Part shown: positions 1 to 10,750 of the stretch, one piece after another
How the letters are laid out: every line of letters begins with the position of its first letter
Position numbering within the stretch: position 1 is the stretch's first letter
Assembly: GCF_037860835.1 (NCBI RefSeq)
Contig: NZ_JBBEOG010000003.1
Coordinates: 124,001-188,000, forward strand
Source: Aquipuribacter nitratireducens
GTDB taxonomy: Bacteria; Actinomycetota; Actinomycetes; Actinomycetales; JBBAYJ01
Length of the DNA: 64,000 nt
Direction: 5' to 3'
Notes under the pieces: model-generated
What the model saw: only the letters and a program-made list of their open reading frames with translations
Databases searched by the model: none
What the model was told of the DNA's origin: nothing
Program-made: the position numbers and the translations under genes

Positions 1-1
1 C

Positions 2-1945
2 CGCTTCTCGGACCGACACGACCGCGTCATCTACGTCGGCAAGGCCAAGAGCCTGCGTCAGCGGCTCACGAGCTACTTCGCCGACCCCGCCGGGCTCCAC
101 CCGCGCACCCAGCAGATGGTGTTCACCGCGACGAAGGTCCATTGGACGGTCGTGCGCACCGAGGTCGAGGCGCTCCAGCTCGAGTACTCCTGGATCAAGG
201 AGTTCGACCCTCGCTTCAACGTCAAGTACCGCGACGACAAGTCCTACCCGTGGCTCGCGGTGACCGTGGGGGAGGAGTTCCCGCGCGTCCAGGTGCTGCG
301 AGGGGCCAAGCGGAAGGGCACCCGCTACTTCGGTCCCTACTCTCACGCGTGGGCGATCCGGGAGACCGTCGACCAGCTCCTGCGCGTGTTCCCCGTCCGC
401 ACGTGCAGCGCGGGCGTCTTCAGGCGCGCGGGCCAGGTCGGTCGACCGTGCCTGCTCGGCTACATCGACAAGTGCTCCGCCCCGTGCGTGGGCCGGGTGA
501 GCGCCGAGGAGCACCGCGCGCTCGTCGACGACTTCGTCGAGTTCATGGCGGGGGACACCCAGAAGTTCGTCCGGCGCATCGAGCGGGAGATGAAGGCGGC
601 CGCCACGGCCCTGGACTACGAGCGGGCCGCGCGGCTGCGTGACGACATCGGGGCGCTGCAGCGGGCGCTCGAGCGCAACGTCGTCGTGCTGCCCGATGCG
701 ACGGACGCCGACGTCTTCGCCCTCGCCGAGGACGAGCTCGAGGCCGCCGTCCAGGTCTTCCACGTCCGCGGTGGCCGCATCCGCGGGCAGCGCGGCTGGG
801 TGGTGGAGAAGGTGGAGGACGTCACCACCGCCGAGCTCGTCGAACGGCTCCTCCAGCAGGTGTACGGCGCCGACGACCCGAGCGGGGACCCGAGCGGGGC
901 GGTGCCGCGCGAGGTGCTGGTCCCGGAGGAGCCGGCCGACGCCGACGAGGTCCGTGAGTGGCTGTCGGGCCTGCGGGGGTCGCGCGTGGACGTCCGGGTG
1001 CCGCAGCGGGGCGACAAGCGCGCGCTGCTCGACACCGTCCGGACCAACGCCACGCAGGCGCTCGCGCTGCACAAGACCCGCCGCGCCGGCGACCTCACGA
1101 CCCGCAGCCTCGCCCTGCAGGAGCTGCAGGAGGCGCTCGCCCTGCCCGAGGCACCCCTGCGGATCGAGTGCTACGACGTCTCCCACCTGCAGGGCAGCAA
1201 CCGGGTGGCGTCGATGGTCGTCTTCGAGGACGGCCTGCCACGCAAGTCGGAGTACCGCACGTTCAACGTCCGGGGCGACCTCGGGGACGACGACACCGCC
1301 GCCATGCGGGAGGTCCTCGGCCGGCGGTTCCGGCGCTACCTCGAGGACCGCGAGCAGGCCGGCGACCTCGAGATGGGCCCCGACCCGGACGAGGGCGACG
1401 ACGAGGGGGCGCGAGCGCCCGGCGCGATCGACCCGACGACAGGACGACCGCGCCGCTTCGCCTACCCGCCGCAGCTCGTCGTGGTCGACGGCGGCGCCCC
1501 TCAGGTCGCGGCGGCGGGCCAGGCCCTCGCGGACCTCGGCATCGCCGACGTCGCCGTGGTCGGCCTCGCCAAGCGCCTGGAGGAGGTGTGGGTGCCGGAC
1601 GACGACCACCCCGTCGTGCTCCCGCGCTCGAGCCAGGGGCTCTACCTGCTGCAGCGGCTGCGCGACGAGGCGCACCGCTTCGCCATCACCAAGCACCGGG
1701 CCCGCCGCAGCAAGGGCATGACCGTCAGCGAGCTCGACGCCGTGCCCGGCCTCGGGCCGGCCCGGCGTCGCGCGCTGCTCGACGCGTTCGGCTCCGTCCG
1801 CGCCGTCCGCGAGGCGGACGAGGCCGCCGTCGCGCAGGTGAAGGGCATCGGTCCGGCGCTCGCCGCCGCGGTGGTCGCCGCCCTGCGCCCGGGCGACGGC
1901 GCGGGTGTCTCGGTCGACACGAGCACCGGCGAGGTGGTGGGCTGA
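2..1945 (+). CDS. uvrC: Excinuclease ABC subunit C (5' end missing)
   Basis: This is the nuclease subunit of UvrABC nucleotide excision repair. It cuts the damaged strand 3' and then 5' of the lesion. The reading frame is open from base 2, so the start lies before the window; an internal ATG at 116 is not the start, because the GIY-YIG core ([14 protein letters not shown]) is encoded upstream of it. A cysteine-rich segment follows (residues ~135-165), then a UVR motif that contacts UvrB (~190-220), the RNase H-like 5' nuclease domain, and a C-terminal tandem helix-hairpin-helix ([13 protein letters not shown] and VKGIGPAL). About 20 N-terminal residues are missing. rapZ follows 34 bases later, the usual actinobacterial order. 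Confidence 0.97.
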   Translation, partial: RFSDRHDRVIYVGKAKSLRQRLTSYFADPAGLHPRTQQMVFTATKVHWTVVRTEVEALQLEYSWIKEFDPRFNVKYRDDKSYPWLAVTVGEEFPRVQVLRGAKRKGTRYFGPYSHAWAIRETVDQLLRVFPVRTCSAGVFRRAGQVGRPCLLGYIDKCSAPCVGRVSAEEHRALVDDFVEFMAGDTQKFVRRIEREMKAAATALDYERAARLRDDIGALQRALERNVVVLPDATDADVFALAEDELEAAVQVFHVRGGRIRGQRGWVVEKVEDVTTAELVERLLQQVYGADDPSGDPSGAVPREVLVPEEPADADEVREWLSGLRGSRVDVRVPQRGDKRALLDTVRTNATQALALHKTRRAGDLTTRSLALQELQEALALPEAPLRIECYDVSHLQGSNRVASMVVFEDGLPRKSEYRTFNVRGDLGDDDTAAMREVLGRRFRRYLEDREQAGDLEMGPDPDEGDDEGARAPGAIDPTTGRPRRFAYPPQLVVVDGGAPQVAAAGQALADLGIADVAVVGLAKRLEEVWVPDDDHPVVLPRSSQGLYLLQRLRDEAHRFAITKHRARRSKGMTVSELDAVPGLGPARRRALLDAFGSVRAVREADEAAVAQVKGIGPALAAAVVAALRPGDGAGVSVDTSTGEVVG

Positions 1946-1979
1946 GACCCCGCCTCACCCAGCCCGAGGAGACGCACCC

Positions 1980-2879
1980 GTGACCGAGCCGCTCGACGGC
2001 GACGCCCCCGAGGCCTCCGAGGTCCTCATCGTCACCGGCATGTCCGGTGCCGGGCACTCGACGGTGTCCAACGTGCTCGAGGACGACGGCTGGTTCGTCG
2101 TCGACAACCTGCCGCCGGAGATGCTGCCGCCGCTCGCGGAGCTCACCATCCGCGCCGCCGGCGCCGTGCCCCGGCTCGCGGTCGCCATCGACGCCCGCGG
2201 CCGCACCGTCACCCCGGACCTCAGCCGGGCCCTCGACGACGTCCGCGCGAAGGGGCTGTCGCCCGTCGTCCTCTTCCTCGACGCGGCCGACCCCGTCATC
2301 GTCCGCCGCTTCGAGTCCGTCCGCCGACCGCACCCGCTGCAGACGCAGGGGGCGACGGTGCTCGACGCCATCGCGGAGGAGCGGCAGCTCCTCGAGCCGG
2401 TGCGCGAGATGGCGGACATCTTCATCGACACGAGCGACACCAACGTCCACCAGCTGGCGGCGAAGGTGCGCGCGGCGATGCGACCGGCGGGCGCGGGCGG
2501 GGCGGACCTCCACCTCACCGTCCTGTCGTTCGGGTTCAAGCACGGTGTGCCGGTCGACGCGGAGAACCTCGCCGACGTCCGCTTCCTGCCCAACCCGCAC
2601 TGGGTGCCGGAGCTGCGGCCGCGGACGGGTCTGGACCCGGCGGTCGCCGAGCACGTGTTCGGCGACCCGGCGGCGGAGCAGTTCGTCGACGCGTACTCCC
2701 GCTGCCTGCGCATCATGACGAAGGGCTACCGGGACGAGGGGAAGCGGTTCGCCGTCGTCGCCGTCGGGTGCACCGGGGGCAAGCACCGCAGCGTCGCCGT
2801 CGCCGAGCAGCTCGCGGAGCGGCTCTCCGGTGACGGGGTCGTCACGCACGCCGTGCACCGCGACCTGGGGCGGGAGTGA
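1980..2879 (+). CDS. rapZ: RapZ-family nucleotide-binding protein
   Basis: RapZ (YvcJ) P-loop protein, 299 aa, the usual length. In E. coli the family controls small RNA decay; in Gram-positives it binds nucleotides and its role is less clear. The Walker A region at residues ~19-27 reads GMSGAGHST, followed by FVVDNLP, both typical. The P-loop Lys (often Arg in actinobacteria) is His here. The C-terminal domain holds SFGFKHG and GCTGGKHRS, the conserved phosphosugar-binding half. I chose GTG 1980 because GAGGAG sits about nine bases upstream; an upstream ATG at 1905 would overlap uvrC and lacks that site. yvcK overlaps by four bases, so the two are probably translationally coupled. Confidence 0.95.
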   Translation: MTEPLDGDAPEASEVLIVTGMSGAGHSTVSNVLEDDGWFVVDNLPPEMLPPLAELTIRAAGAVPRLAVAIDARGRTVTPDLSRALDDVRAKGLSPVVLFLDAADPVIVRRFESVRRPHPLQTQGATVLDAIAEERQLLEPVREMADIFIDTSDTNVHQLAAKVRAAMRPAGAGGADLHLTVLSFGFKHGVPVDAENLADVRFLPNPHWVPELRPRTGLDPAVAEHVFGDPAAEQFVDAYSRCLRIMTKGYRDEGKRFAVVAVGCTGGKHRSVAVAEQLAERLSGDGVVTHAVHRDLGRE

Positions 2880-3898
2880 GCGGACCCGCGCCCACGGGAC
2901 TGAGGCGGCGGGTGCCGGCCGCGGCCCGGTCGCGCCGGGGCGCCCGCGCGCCGGTGCGGGTCGTCGCCCTCGGCGGCGGGCACGGCCTCGCCGCGTCGTT
3001 GGCGGCACTGCGGCACGTCACGGAGGACGTCACCGCGGTCGTCACCGTCGCCGACGACGGCGGGTCCTCGGGCCGGCTCCGCGAGGAGTTCGGGGTCCTG
3101 CCGCCGGGCGACCTCCGCATGGCGCTGGCGGCCCTGTGCCACGACTCGCAGTGGGGCCACCTGTGGCGCGACGTCCTGCAGCACCGCTTCTCCGGCGACG
3201 GGCCGCTCGCCGGGCACTCGGTCGGCAACCTCCTCATCGTCGCCCTGTGGCAGCTGCTCGACGACCCGGTCGACGGGCTGCGGGTCATCGGGGACCTCCT
3301 CGGCGCGCAGGGCCGCGTGCTGCCGATGTCCGACCGCCCGCTCACGATCGAGGCCGACGTCCGTGACCCCGCGAACGGCGTCACCGGCACGGTGCGGGGG
3401 CAGAAGGAGGTCGCGACCACCGCCGGCCGGGTCGGCTGGGTGCGGTTGGACCCGACCGACCCGCCCGCGAACCCCGAGGCGGTGCGAGCGGTCCTCGAGG
3501 CCGACTGGGTCGTCATGGGGCCGGGGTCGTGGTTCACCTCCGTGTGCCCGCACCTGCTCGTGCCGGAGCTCGCCGACGCCCTGCAGCGCACGACCGCGCG
3601 CCGCTGCGTCACCCTCAACCTCGACCCCGGCACCAACGAGACCGCCGGGTACCGCCCCGAGCAGCTGCTCGAGGTGCTCGGCGCCTACGCGCCCGGCCTC
3701 ACCCTCGACGCCGTCGTCGCCGACCCCGCCGCGGTCGACGACGTCGACGCGCTCGCGCACGCGGCCGGTCAGCTCGGCGCGAACCTCGTCATGCGTCAGG
3801 TGTCGTGGAGCGACGGCACGGCCCGGCACCACCCGCTGCGCCTCGCCGCCGCGTACGCCGACGTCTTCGCCGGCGTCACCGCCGACCTGCGCCGCTGA
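2876..3898 (+). CDS. yvcK: YvcK/CofD-like gluconeogenesis factor
   Basis: YvcK family, 340 aa. Members have a CofD-like Rossmann fold, bind UDP-sugars, and support growth on gluconeogenic carbon and envelope integrity; no enzyme activity is firmly established. The GGGHGL loop lies at residues ~25-30, [12 protein letters not shown] at ~58-69, and PPGDLRMAL and HSVGNLL follow, all family hallmarks. The GTG start overlaps the rapZ stop as GTGA. rapZ-yvcK-whiA is a conserved actinobacterial trio, which supports the call. Confidence 0.95.
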   Translation: MSGPAPTGLRRRVPAAARSRRGARAPVRVVALGGGHGLAASLAALRHVTEDVTAVVTVADDGGSSGRLREEFGVLPPGDLRMALAALCHDSQWGHLWRDVLQHRFSGDGPLAGHSVGNLLIVALWQLLDDPVDGLRVIGDLLGAQGRVLPMSDRPLTIEADVRDPANGVTGTVRGQKEVATTAGRVGWVRLDPTDPPANPEAVRAVLEADWVVMGPGSWFTSVCPHLLVPELADALQRTTARRCVTLNLDPGTNETAGYRPEQLLEVLGAYAPGLTLDAVVADPAAVDDVDALAHAAGQLGANLVMRQVSWSDGTARHHPLRLAAAYADVFAGVTADLRR

Positions 3899-3934
3899 CC
3901 TCGGGCGTCGGCACGAACGCAGACCTGCAGCGTG

Positions 3935-3967
3935 CGGGCGGGCCTCGCGAACCGGACAGCCCGCCCG
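3935..3967 (+). promoter_or_regulatory. Hairpin between yvcK and whiA
   Basis: A perfect 9-bp stem (CGGGCGGGC at 3935-3943 with GCCCGCCCG at 3959-3967) and a 15-base loop, in the 92-base gap before whiA. There is no T-tract. It could be an attenuator, an RNA processing site or just GC-rich chance pairing. CAGGAT lies six bases before the whiA ATG and could be a weak -10. Confidence 0.3.
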
Positions 3968-3990
3968 GGTGCGGATGGCAGGATGACGGG

Positions 3991-4971
3991 ATGGCGCTCA
4001 CGGCATCGGTCAAGGACGAGCTGAGCCGCTTGCCCGTCACGCGGGTGTGCTGCCGCAAGGCCGAGGTTACGGCGATGCTGCGCTTCTCGAACGCGCTCCA
4101 CATCGTCGCCGGCCGCGTCGTCATCGAGGCCGAGCTCGACACCGCCCAGGCCGCGCGCCGACTCCGCCGCGAGATCGGCGAGGTGTACGGCCACCCCAGC
4201 GAGCTGCTCGTGCTCCAGCCCGGCGGGCTGCGTCGTGCCACCCGGTACGTCGTCCGCGTGAGCCGCGAGGGGGAGACCCTCGCCCGCCAGACCGGGCTGC
4301 TCGACGCCCGGAGCCGCCCCGTCCGCGGCATGCCGCCCCAGGTCGTCGGCGGGGCCGTGTGCGACGCCGAGGCCGCGTGGCGCGGGGCCTTCCTCGCCCA
4401 CGGCTCGCTCACCGAGCCCGGCCGCTCCAGCGCGCTCGAGGTCACCGCGCCCGGCCCCGAGGCCGCCCTCGCCCTCGTCGGCGCCGGGCGCCGCCTCGGC
4501 ATCCAGGCCAAGGCCCGCGAGGTCCGCGGCGTCGACCGGGTCGTCGTCCGCGACGCCGAGGCGATCAGCGCGCTCCTCACCCGGCTCGGTGCGCACGACG
4601 CCGTCATGGTGTGGGAGGAGCGGCGCATGCGCCGCGAGGTCCGCGCCACCGCCAACCGGCTCGCGAACTTCGACGACGCGAACCTACGTCGCTCCGCGCG
4701 CGCGGCCGTCGCCGCGGGCGCCCGGGTGGAGCGGGCGATGGAGATCCTCGGCGACGAGATCCCCGACCACCTGCGGCAGGCCGGGCGGCTGCGCCTGGAG
4801 CACAAGCAGGCGAGCCTCGAGGAGCTCGGCCAGCTCGCCGACCCGCCCATGACGAAGGACGCCGTCGCCGGCCGCATCCGCCGCCTGCTCGCGCTCGCGG
4901 ACAAGCGCGCGAGCGAGCTCGGCGTCCCCGGCACGGACGCGAACCTCACGCCCGACATGCTCGAGGTCTGA
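3991..4971 (+). CDS. whiA: Sporulation/division regulator WhiA
   Basis: WhiA, 326 aa, matching the family length of about 327. It joins a LAGLIDADG-like N-terminal domain to a C-terminal helix-turn-helix; in Streptomyces it activates division genes together with WhiB. The N-terminus [14 protein letters not shown] and the N-terminal CCRKAE are typical. In the C-terminal half, [14 protein letters not shown] and the HTH stretch around [17 protein letters not shown] are conserved. ATG 3991 is the only start that gives this N-terminus. The gene continues the rapZ-yvcK run after 92 bases. Confidence 0.96.
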   Translation: MALTASVKDELSRLPVTRVCCRKAEVTAMLRFSNALHIVAGRVVIEAELDTAQAARRLRREIGEVYGHPSELLVLQPGGLRRATRYVVRVSREGETLARQTGLLDARSRPVRGMPPQVVGGAVCDAEAAWRGAFLAHGSLTEPGRSSALEVTAPGPEAALALVGAGRRLGIQAKAREVRGVDRVVVRDAEAISALLTRLGAHDAVMVWEERRMRREVRATANRLANFDDANLRRSARAAVAAGARVERAMEILGDEIPDHLRQAGRLRLEHKQASLEELGQLADPPMTKDAVAGRIRRLLALADKRASELGVPGTDANLTPDMLEV

Positions 4972-5020
4972 GGCCGGCGCCCGGCGCCCCGGCGTGCGGC
5001 GTCCACCACCGGGACGCCAT

Positions 5021-6150
<1,130 letters not shown>

Positions 6151-6152
6151 CC

Positions 6153-7388
6153 GTGCAGGACGTCGACGCCCTCGGGCAGGCGCTCGGCGGGTTCGGATCC
6201 CGCCGGGTGCTCGTCCGCAGCGACCTCAACGTCCCCCTCGAGCAGCCCGCCGAAGGCAGCGGCGGGTCCCCGCGCATCACCGACGACGGCCGGGTCCGGG
6301 CCTCCGTGCCGACCATCCGGCAGCTCGCCGACGCGGGCGCCGTCGTCGTGGTGTGCGCGCACCTGGGCCGCCCCAAGGGCGCGCCCGAGCAGAAGTACTC
6401 CCTCGCCCCGGTGGCCGAGCGGCTGTCGGAGCTCCTCGAGCGGCCGGTGCGCTTCGTCCCGGAGACGGTGGGGGCGGTCGCCGAGGCGGCGGTCGCCGAG
6501 GCCGGGCCGGGCGACGTGCTCCTGCTGGAGAACCTCCGGTTCAACCCGGGCGAGACCAGCAAGGACGACGGGGAGCGCGGCGCCTTCGCCGACGAGCTCG
6601 CCCACCTCGCCGACGCGTTCGTCTCCGACGGGTTCGGGGTCGTCCACCGGAAGCAGGCGAGCGTCTACGACGTCGCGCGGCGGCTGCCGCACGCGGTCGG
6701 TGGTCTCGTCCTCGCGGAGGTCGAGGTGCTGAAGCGGCTCACCGAGGACGTCGAGCGGCCCTACGCCGTCGTGCTCGGTGGCGCGAAGGTGTCGGACAAG
6801 CTCAAGGTCATCGAGAGCCTGCTGCAGACCGCCGACCGGATCCTCGTCGGCGGGGGCATGGTCTTCACCTTCCTCAAGGCCCAGGGCCACGAGGTGGGGA
6901 AGAGCCTCCTCGAGGAGGACCAGGTCGACACCGTCCGGGGCTACCTCGAGCAGGCCCACGAGCGCGGGGTCGAGGTCGTCCTGCCCACGGACGTCGTCGC
7001 CGCGACCGCGTTCTCCGCCGACGCCGACCACGACGTGTACCCGGTCGACGCGATCCCCGCCGACCGGCTCGGGCTCGACATCGGCCCCGAGTCGGCGGCG
7101 ACCTTCGGCACGTGGCTCGCCGACTGCCGGACCGTCTTCTGGAACGGCCCCATGGGGGTCTTCGAGATGGCGCCGTACAGCGAGGGCACACGGGCCGTCG
7201 CGACGTCGCTCGCCGCGCTCGAGGGCCTCGGCGCCCTCGGTGTCGTCGGCGGCGGTGACACCGCCGCCGCCGTGCGCGCGCTGGGCTTCTCCGACGACGA
7301 CTTCGGCCACGTCTCGACCGGTGGGGGGGCGAGCCTGGAGTACCTCGAGGGTCGCACGCTGCCCGGTCTCACCGTCCTGGAGGACTGA
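6153..7388 (+). CDS. pgk: Phosphoglycerate kinase
   Basis: Makes ATP from 1,3-bisphosphoglycerate; 411 aa, two Rossmann-like lobes. The N-terminal substrate loop [11 protein letters not shown] is at residues ~16-26, AHLGRPKG near 70, ENLRFNPGE near 127, and the C-terminal nucleotide site includes [10 protein letters not shown] and GGGDTAAA. The GTG at 6153, two bases after gap, gives the expected N-terminus. The frame stays open upstream inside gap, but that part does not match the family. There is little room for a Shine-Dalgarno, so coupling to gap is likely. Confidence 0.97.
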   Translation: MQDVDALGQALGGFGSRRVLVRSDLNVPLEQPAEGSGGSPRITDDGRVRASVPTIRQLADAGAVVVVCAHLGRPKGAPEQKYSLAPVAERLSELLERPVRFVPETVGAVAEAAVAEAGPGDVLLLENLRFNPGETSKDDGERGAFADELAHLADAFVSDGFGVVHRKQASVYDVARRLPHAVGGLVLAEVEVLKRLTEDVERPYAVVLGGAKVSDKLKVIESLLQTADRILVGGGMVFTFLKAQGHEVGKSLLEEDQVDTVRGYLEQAHERGVEVVLPTDVVAATAFSADADHDVYPVDAIPADRLGLDIGPESAATFGTWLADCRTVFWNGPMGVFEMAPYSEGTRAVATSLAALEGLGALGVVGGGDTAAAVRALGFSDDDFGHVSTGGGASLEYLEGRTLPGLTVLED

Positions 7389-7393
7389 CACCC

Positions 7394-8185
7394 ATGGCGA
7401 CACGCACCCCGCTCATGGCGGGCAACTGGAAGATGAACCTCGACCACCTCGAGGCGACCCACCTCGTGCAGAAGCTCGCGTGGCTCCTGCGCGACGCCGG
7501 GCACGACCACACGGCCGTCGAGGTCGCGGTGCTCCCGGCCGCCACGTCCCTGCGCAGCGTGCAGACGCTCGTCGAGGCCGACGACCTCCCCGTCCGCACG
7601 GGCGGGCAGGACCTGTCGGCGCACGACTCCGGCGCCTACACGGGCGAGGTGAGCGGGGCGATGCTCGCGCGGCTCGGCTGCACGTACGCGTGCGTCGGGC
7701 ACAGCGAGCGGCGCGAGCACCACGGCGAGGACGACGCGACCGTCGCGGCGAAGGCGCAGGCCGCCCACCGCCACGGCCTCGTGCCCATCGTCTGCGTCGG
7801 CGAGCCGCTCGAGGTCCGCGAGGCGGGCGACCACGTGTCGTACACCCTCGCGCAGCTCGACGGGTCCCTCGCCGGGCTGAGCGCCGACCAGGTCGCGGCG
7901 ACGGTCGTCGCCTACGAGCCCGTCTGGGCGATCGGGACGGGTCGCACGTGCGACGCCGACGACGCCCAGGAGGTGTGCGCGGCGATCCGGGCCAGGCTCG
8001 CCGCGACCCACGGCGACGACGTCGCCGGGCGGGTCCGGGTCCTCTACGGCGGTTCGGTCAAGCCCTCGAACGTCGCCGGGATCATGGCGCAGGCCGACAT
8101 CGACGGCGCCCTGGTCGGCGGGGCCTCGCTGAAGGCCGAGGACTTCGCCGGGATCGTGAGATTCCGGGAGCACCCCACGGCGTGA
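7394..8185 (+). CDS. tpiA: Triosephosphate isomerase
   Basis: Interconverts dihydroxyacetone phosphate and glyceraldehyde-3-phosphate; a 263-aa TIM barrel. The substrate-binding Asn-Lys is in MAGNWKMN at residues 7-14. The electrophilic His is in GHSERR near residue 98, the catalytic Glu in [11 protein letters not shown] near residue 174, and phosphate contacts in [12 protein letters not shown] 7394 lies five bases after the pgk stop. A strong hairpin follows the gene. Confidence 0.98.
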   Translation: MATRTPLMAGNWKMNLDHLEATHLVQKLAWLLRDAGHDHTAVEVAVLPAATSLRSVQTLVEADDLPVRTGGQDLSAHDSGAYTGEVSGAMLARLGCTYACVGHSERREHHGEDDATVAAKAQAAHRHGLVPIVCVGEPLEVREAGDHVSYTLAQLDGSLAGLSADQVAATVVAYEPVWAIGTGRTCDADDAQEVCAAIRARLAATHGDDVAGRVRVLYGGSVKPSNVAGIMAQADIDGALVGGASLKAEDFAGIVRFREHPTA

Positions 8186-8194
8186 CGTATCCTC

Positions 8195-8228
8195 GCGTGC
8201 GGGACGGATCACCGTCCGTCCCGCACGC
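8195..8228 (+). terminator. 14-bp perfect hairpin after tpiA
   Basis: GCGTGCGGGACGGA (8195-8208) pairs without a mismatch with 8215-8228 across a six-base loop (TCACCG), nine bases after the tpiA stop. There is no T-tract, as is common in GC-rich actinobacteria. It may end the gap-pgk-tpiA transcript or attenuate read-through into secG. TATCCT at 8188-8193 just before it resembles a -10, but transcription from there would start inside the stem. Confidence 0.6.
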
Positions 8229-8312
8229 AGGGCGCCGAGCGCCGCACGCACCAGCCACCCAGGCGGCGGCCCACCGGGCCGGCCGCCGCTTCCGACGGAG
8301 ACCGACCCAGCC

Positions 8313-8561
8313 GTGACCGACGTCCTCTCGATCGTGCTCCAGGTGCTCCTCGTGATCACCAGCGTCGTGCTGATCCTGCTCGTGCTCCTCCACAAGGGGC
8401 GCGGTGGCGGGCTCTCCGACATGTTCGGGGGCGGCGCGTCGTCGGGCATGGGGCAGCAGAGCATCGCGGAGAAGAACCTCGACCGGCTCACCATCTCGGT
8501 CGGGCTCGTGTGGGCGGTCGTCATCGTCCTGCTCAACCTGCTCACGCGCTTCGACATCTGA
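8313..8561 (+). CDS. secG: Preprotein translocase subunit SecG
   Basis: Accessory subunit of the SecYEG channel, 82 aa. Two hydrophobic helices (residues ~4-26 and ~58-78) flank a short glycine-rich loop containing GGGLSDMFGGG, the SecG signature. GTG 8313 gives the normal N-terminus (MTDVLSIVLQVLLV). secG next to tpiA is a common arrangement in Gram-positive bacteria. A small hairpin follows the stop. Confidence 0.93.
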   Translation: MTDVLSIVLQVLLVITSVVLILLVLLHKGRGGGLSDMFGGGASSGMGQQSIAEKNLDRLTISVGLVWAVVIVLLNLLTRFDI

Positions 8562-8569
8562 CCTGGTCG

Positions 8570-8588
8570 GGGTGCCACGACGGCACCC
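8570..8588 (+). terminator. Hairpin after secG
   Basis: GGGTGCC (8570-8576) pairs with GGCACCC (8582-8588) around a five-base loop, nine bases after the secG stop. The rest of the gap holds a tandem 10-base repeat (CCGGCACGAG at 8598 and 8608) and a GGAG site before rbpA. Confidence 0.4.
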
Positions 8589-8640
8589 GGTGACCCGCCG
8601 GCACGAGCCGGCACGAGAACGAGCACACAGGAGACCCACA

Positions 8641-8990
8641 TGGCAGGCGGCAGCGCGATCCGGGGGAGCAGGGTCGGGGCGGGCCCCATGGGCGAGGCCG
8701 AGCGGGGCGAGGCCGCCCCGCGGGTCAACATCACGTACTACTGCGCCAACGGGCACACCGTCCGGCCCTCCTTCGCGGAGGAGTCCGGCTCCGAGGTCCC
8801 CGAGCAGTGGGACTGCCCCCGCTGCGGCTTCCCCGCGGGCCGCGACCCGGAGAACCCGCCGGCCCCGCCGAAGGTGGAGCCGTACAAGACGCACCTGGCC
8901 TACGTGAAGGAGCGGCGCAGCGACGCCGACGGCGCCGCGATCCTCGACGAGGCGCTCGCCAAGCTCCGCGAGCGGCGCATCATCGTCTGA
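8641..8990 (+). CDS. rbpA: RNA polymerase-binding protein RbpA
   Basis: RbpA, 116 aa, found only in Actinobacteria. It binds RNA polymerase and principal sigma factors and stabilises open complexes. The N-terminal tail (MAGGSAIRGSRVG) is followed by a zinc-ribbon core with YYCANGH and WDCPRCGFPAG, then a basic linker (KVEPYKTHLAYVKERRS) and a C-terminal sigma-interacting helix. ATG 8641 has GGAG at -10. It appears to be a single-gene unit between the secG hairpin and the convergent pgl operon. Confidence 0.97.
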
Positions 8991-8993
8991 CCG

Positions 8994-9026
8994 GCTGCGG
9001 CACGGGCTCGACGGCGCCGCCGCAGC
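8994..9026. terminator. Possible bidirectional terminator, rbpA/pgl
   Basis: GCTGCGGC (8994-9001) pairs with GCCGCAGC (9019-9026) in the 45-base gap between convergent genes. The 17-base loop makes it weak. Confidence 0.3.
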
Positions 9027-9035
9027 GAGCGGCCC

Positions 9036-9818
9036 TCAGGGGCTCGCGATCCGGGTGACGGCCGCGGGCACCCGCGTCGCGGCCCCCCGGTCGAGCAGCC
9101 ACAGCGTCCGCCGGGTGCCGTGCGCGCCCGCGGCGGGCACCTGCCGCTCACCGGCACCCTGCAGGGCCATGGCGGCGGGGGCGGCCTTGTCGTCGCCCGC
9201 GACGACGAACCACACCTCGACGGCGGCGCGGATCGCCCCGAACGTCATGCTCACGCGCTCCGGGGGCGGCTTCGGCGACCCGCGGACCCCCGTCACGGTG
9301 CCGTCGGCGTGGAGCGCGGGGTGCTCGGGGAACAGCGACGCGACGTGACCGTCCGGTCCCATCCCGAGCAGGAGGACGTCGAAGCGGGGGACGTCCACCG
9401 CATCCCCGGGCCGTCGGTGGGCCGCGAGCTCGGCCGCGTACGCCGCCGCCGCCTCCTCCGGGCTGGGGTCCCCGGGGGAGTCCGGTGCCGGGACGGGGTG
9501 GACGTGGTCGGGCGCGACATCGACGTGGTCGAGCAGCGCCTCGCGGGCCTGCGTCTCGTTCCGGTCGGGGTGACCGGTGGGCAGGTGGCGCTCGTCGCCC
9601 CACCACACGTGCAGCCGCGACCAGTCGACGGCGGCGCGCGCCGGCGAGGAGCGCAGCTCGGAGAGCACGCGGGTGCCGAGCCCGCCCCCGGTGAGGACGA
9701 CGTGCGGCACCGCACCGGCGGACTGCAGGTCCGTCACGGTCGTGAGGAAGCGCGCCGCGGCCGCGGCGGCCAGCGTCTGCTGGTCGCGGTGGACGACGAC
9801 GAGCGTCGGCGAGGTCAC
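9036..9818 (-). CDS. pgl: 6-phosphogluconolactonase
   Basis: Hydrolyses 6-phosphogluconolactone, the second step of the oxidative pentose phosphate pathway; 260 aa. It belongs to the SugarP isomerase/NagB-like fold. VVLTGGGLGTRVLSEL, WWGDERHLP and LLLGMGPDGHVASLFP are hallmark motifs in order. The GTG start at 9818 overlaps the opcA stop as GTGA. It is the last gene of the tkt-tal-pgi-zwf-opcA-pgl run. Confidence 0.95.
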   Translation of the reverse strand: MTSPTLVVVHRDQQTLAAAAAARFLTTVTDLQSAGAVPHVVLTGGGLGTRVLSELRSSPARAAVDWSRLHVWWGDERHLPTGHPDRNETQAREALLDHVDVAPDHVHPVPAPDSPGDPSPEEAAAAYAAELAAHRRPGDAVDVPRFDVLLLGMGPDGHVASLFPEHPALHADGTVTGVRGSPKPPPERVSMTFGAIRAAVEVWFVVAGDDKAAPAAMALQGAGERQVPAAGAHGTRRTLWLLDRGAATRVPAAVTRIASP

Positions 9819-10750
9819 GCGGCCCCCGCGGGCGCGTCGGCGCCGTCCCGGAGCCGCCGTACCACCTCGCCGTAGACGACGTCGGGGTCGAGGCGCCGCA
9901 GCTCCTCGGCGAGGCACTCCGCGAGCCCCCGCCGGGGGAGCCCGAGGCGGTGGTCCGGCTCGCCGGGCTGGCTCAGCACCGCGGTGCTCCCGCTCGGCCG
10001 GGCGAGCCGGATCGTGCCGGCCGCACGCTCCAGCTCGACGCTGTGGAGCCCCGCGCCGGCGTCGCCCGCGGTCAGCCGCTCGACCGGGCAGTCCAGCCGG
10101 AGGCCGAGCCACGCCGCGAGGAGGTCCGTGGAGGGGCTGTCCGCGGCGCCGCGCACCGTGGCGTGCTCGACCTGCTCGTGCGGGGGCAGGTCGAGGGCGG
10201 CGGCGAGGAGGGCCCGCCACCGCGTGGTCCTCGTCCACGCCATGTCGGTGTCGCCGTCGGAGTAGCGGGCCGCCCGAGTCGCGAGGGCCGCGAGCGGGTC
10301 CCGGCAGGCGGCGGCGTCGGTGATGCGGCGCTGGGCGAGGCGGCCGACGGCGTCCTCGGCGGGCTGCTCCGGGGCGTCACCGGGCCACCACGCGACGATC
10401 GGGGCGTCCGGGAGCAGGAGGGGGACGACGACGGCCGAGGCCTGGTCGGCGAGCTCGCCGCGCAGCCCGAGGACGACGACCTCGCCCGCGCCGGCGTCAC
10501 CGCCGACGCGGATCTGCGCGTCGAGCCCGGTCTCCCCGGACCGGTCACCGCGCACGACGACGAGCACACGGCTCGGGTGCTCGCGGCTGGCGTCGGTGGC
10601 TGCACGGATGGCGTCCTCCGCCCGGTCGGCGTCGACGAGCACGGCGAGGGTGAGGACCCGGCCCAGCGCGACCGCCCCGGCGTCCGCGCGCAGGTCGACG
10701 AGCCGGCGGTTGATGGCCGAGGTCGTGGTGCCCGGCAGGTCGACGATCAC
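9815..10750 (-). CDS. opcA: G6PDH assembly protein OpcA
   Basis: OpcA, 311 aa, needed for assembly or activity of glucose-6-phosphate dehydrogenase in actinobacteria and cyanobacteria. The N-terminus MIVDLPGTTTSAINRRL and the mid-region PIVAWWPGDAP are family features. The GTG start at 10750 overlaps the zwf stop (GTGA), and the OpcA stop overlaps the pgl start the same way. Placement between zwf and pgl fits its role. Confidence 0.93.
   Translation of the reverse strand: MIVDLPGTTTSAINRRLVDLRADAGAVALGRVLTLAVLVDADRAEDAIRAATDASREHPSRVLVVVRGDRSGETGLDAQIRVGGDAGAGEVVVLGLRGELADQASAVVVPLLLPDAPIVAWWPGDAPEQPAEDAVGRLAQRRITDAAACRDPLAALATRAARYSDGDTDMAWTRTTRWRALLAAALDLPPHEQVEHATVRGAADSPSTDLLAAWLGLRLDCPVERLTAGDAGAGLHSVELERAAGTIRLARPSGSTAVLSQPGEPDHRLGLPRRGLAECLAEELRRLDPDVVYGEVVRRLRDGADAPAGAA

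Noticed and set aside
116-1945. uvrC starting at ATG 116
   Set aside because: The GIY-YIG domain is encoded upstream in the same frame, so the gene is cut by the window edge rather than starting here.
1725-3008. Long minus-strand open frame opposite uvrC/rapZ
   Set aside because: Antisense shadow of rapZ with low-complexity composition.
8188-8193. TATCCT as a secG promoter
   Set aside because: The start point would fall within the 14-bp stem, and secG has a long gap after it without a leaderless start; kept only as a remark.
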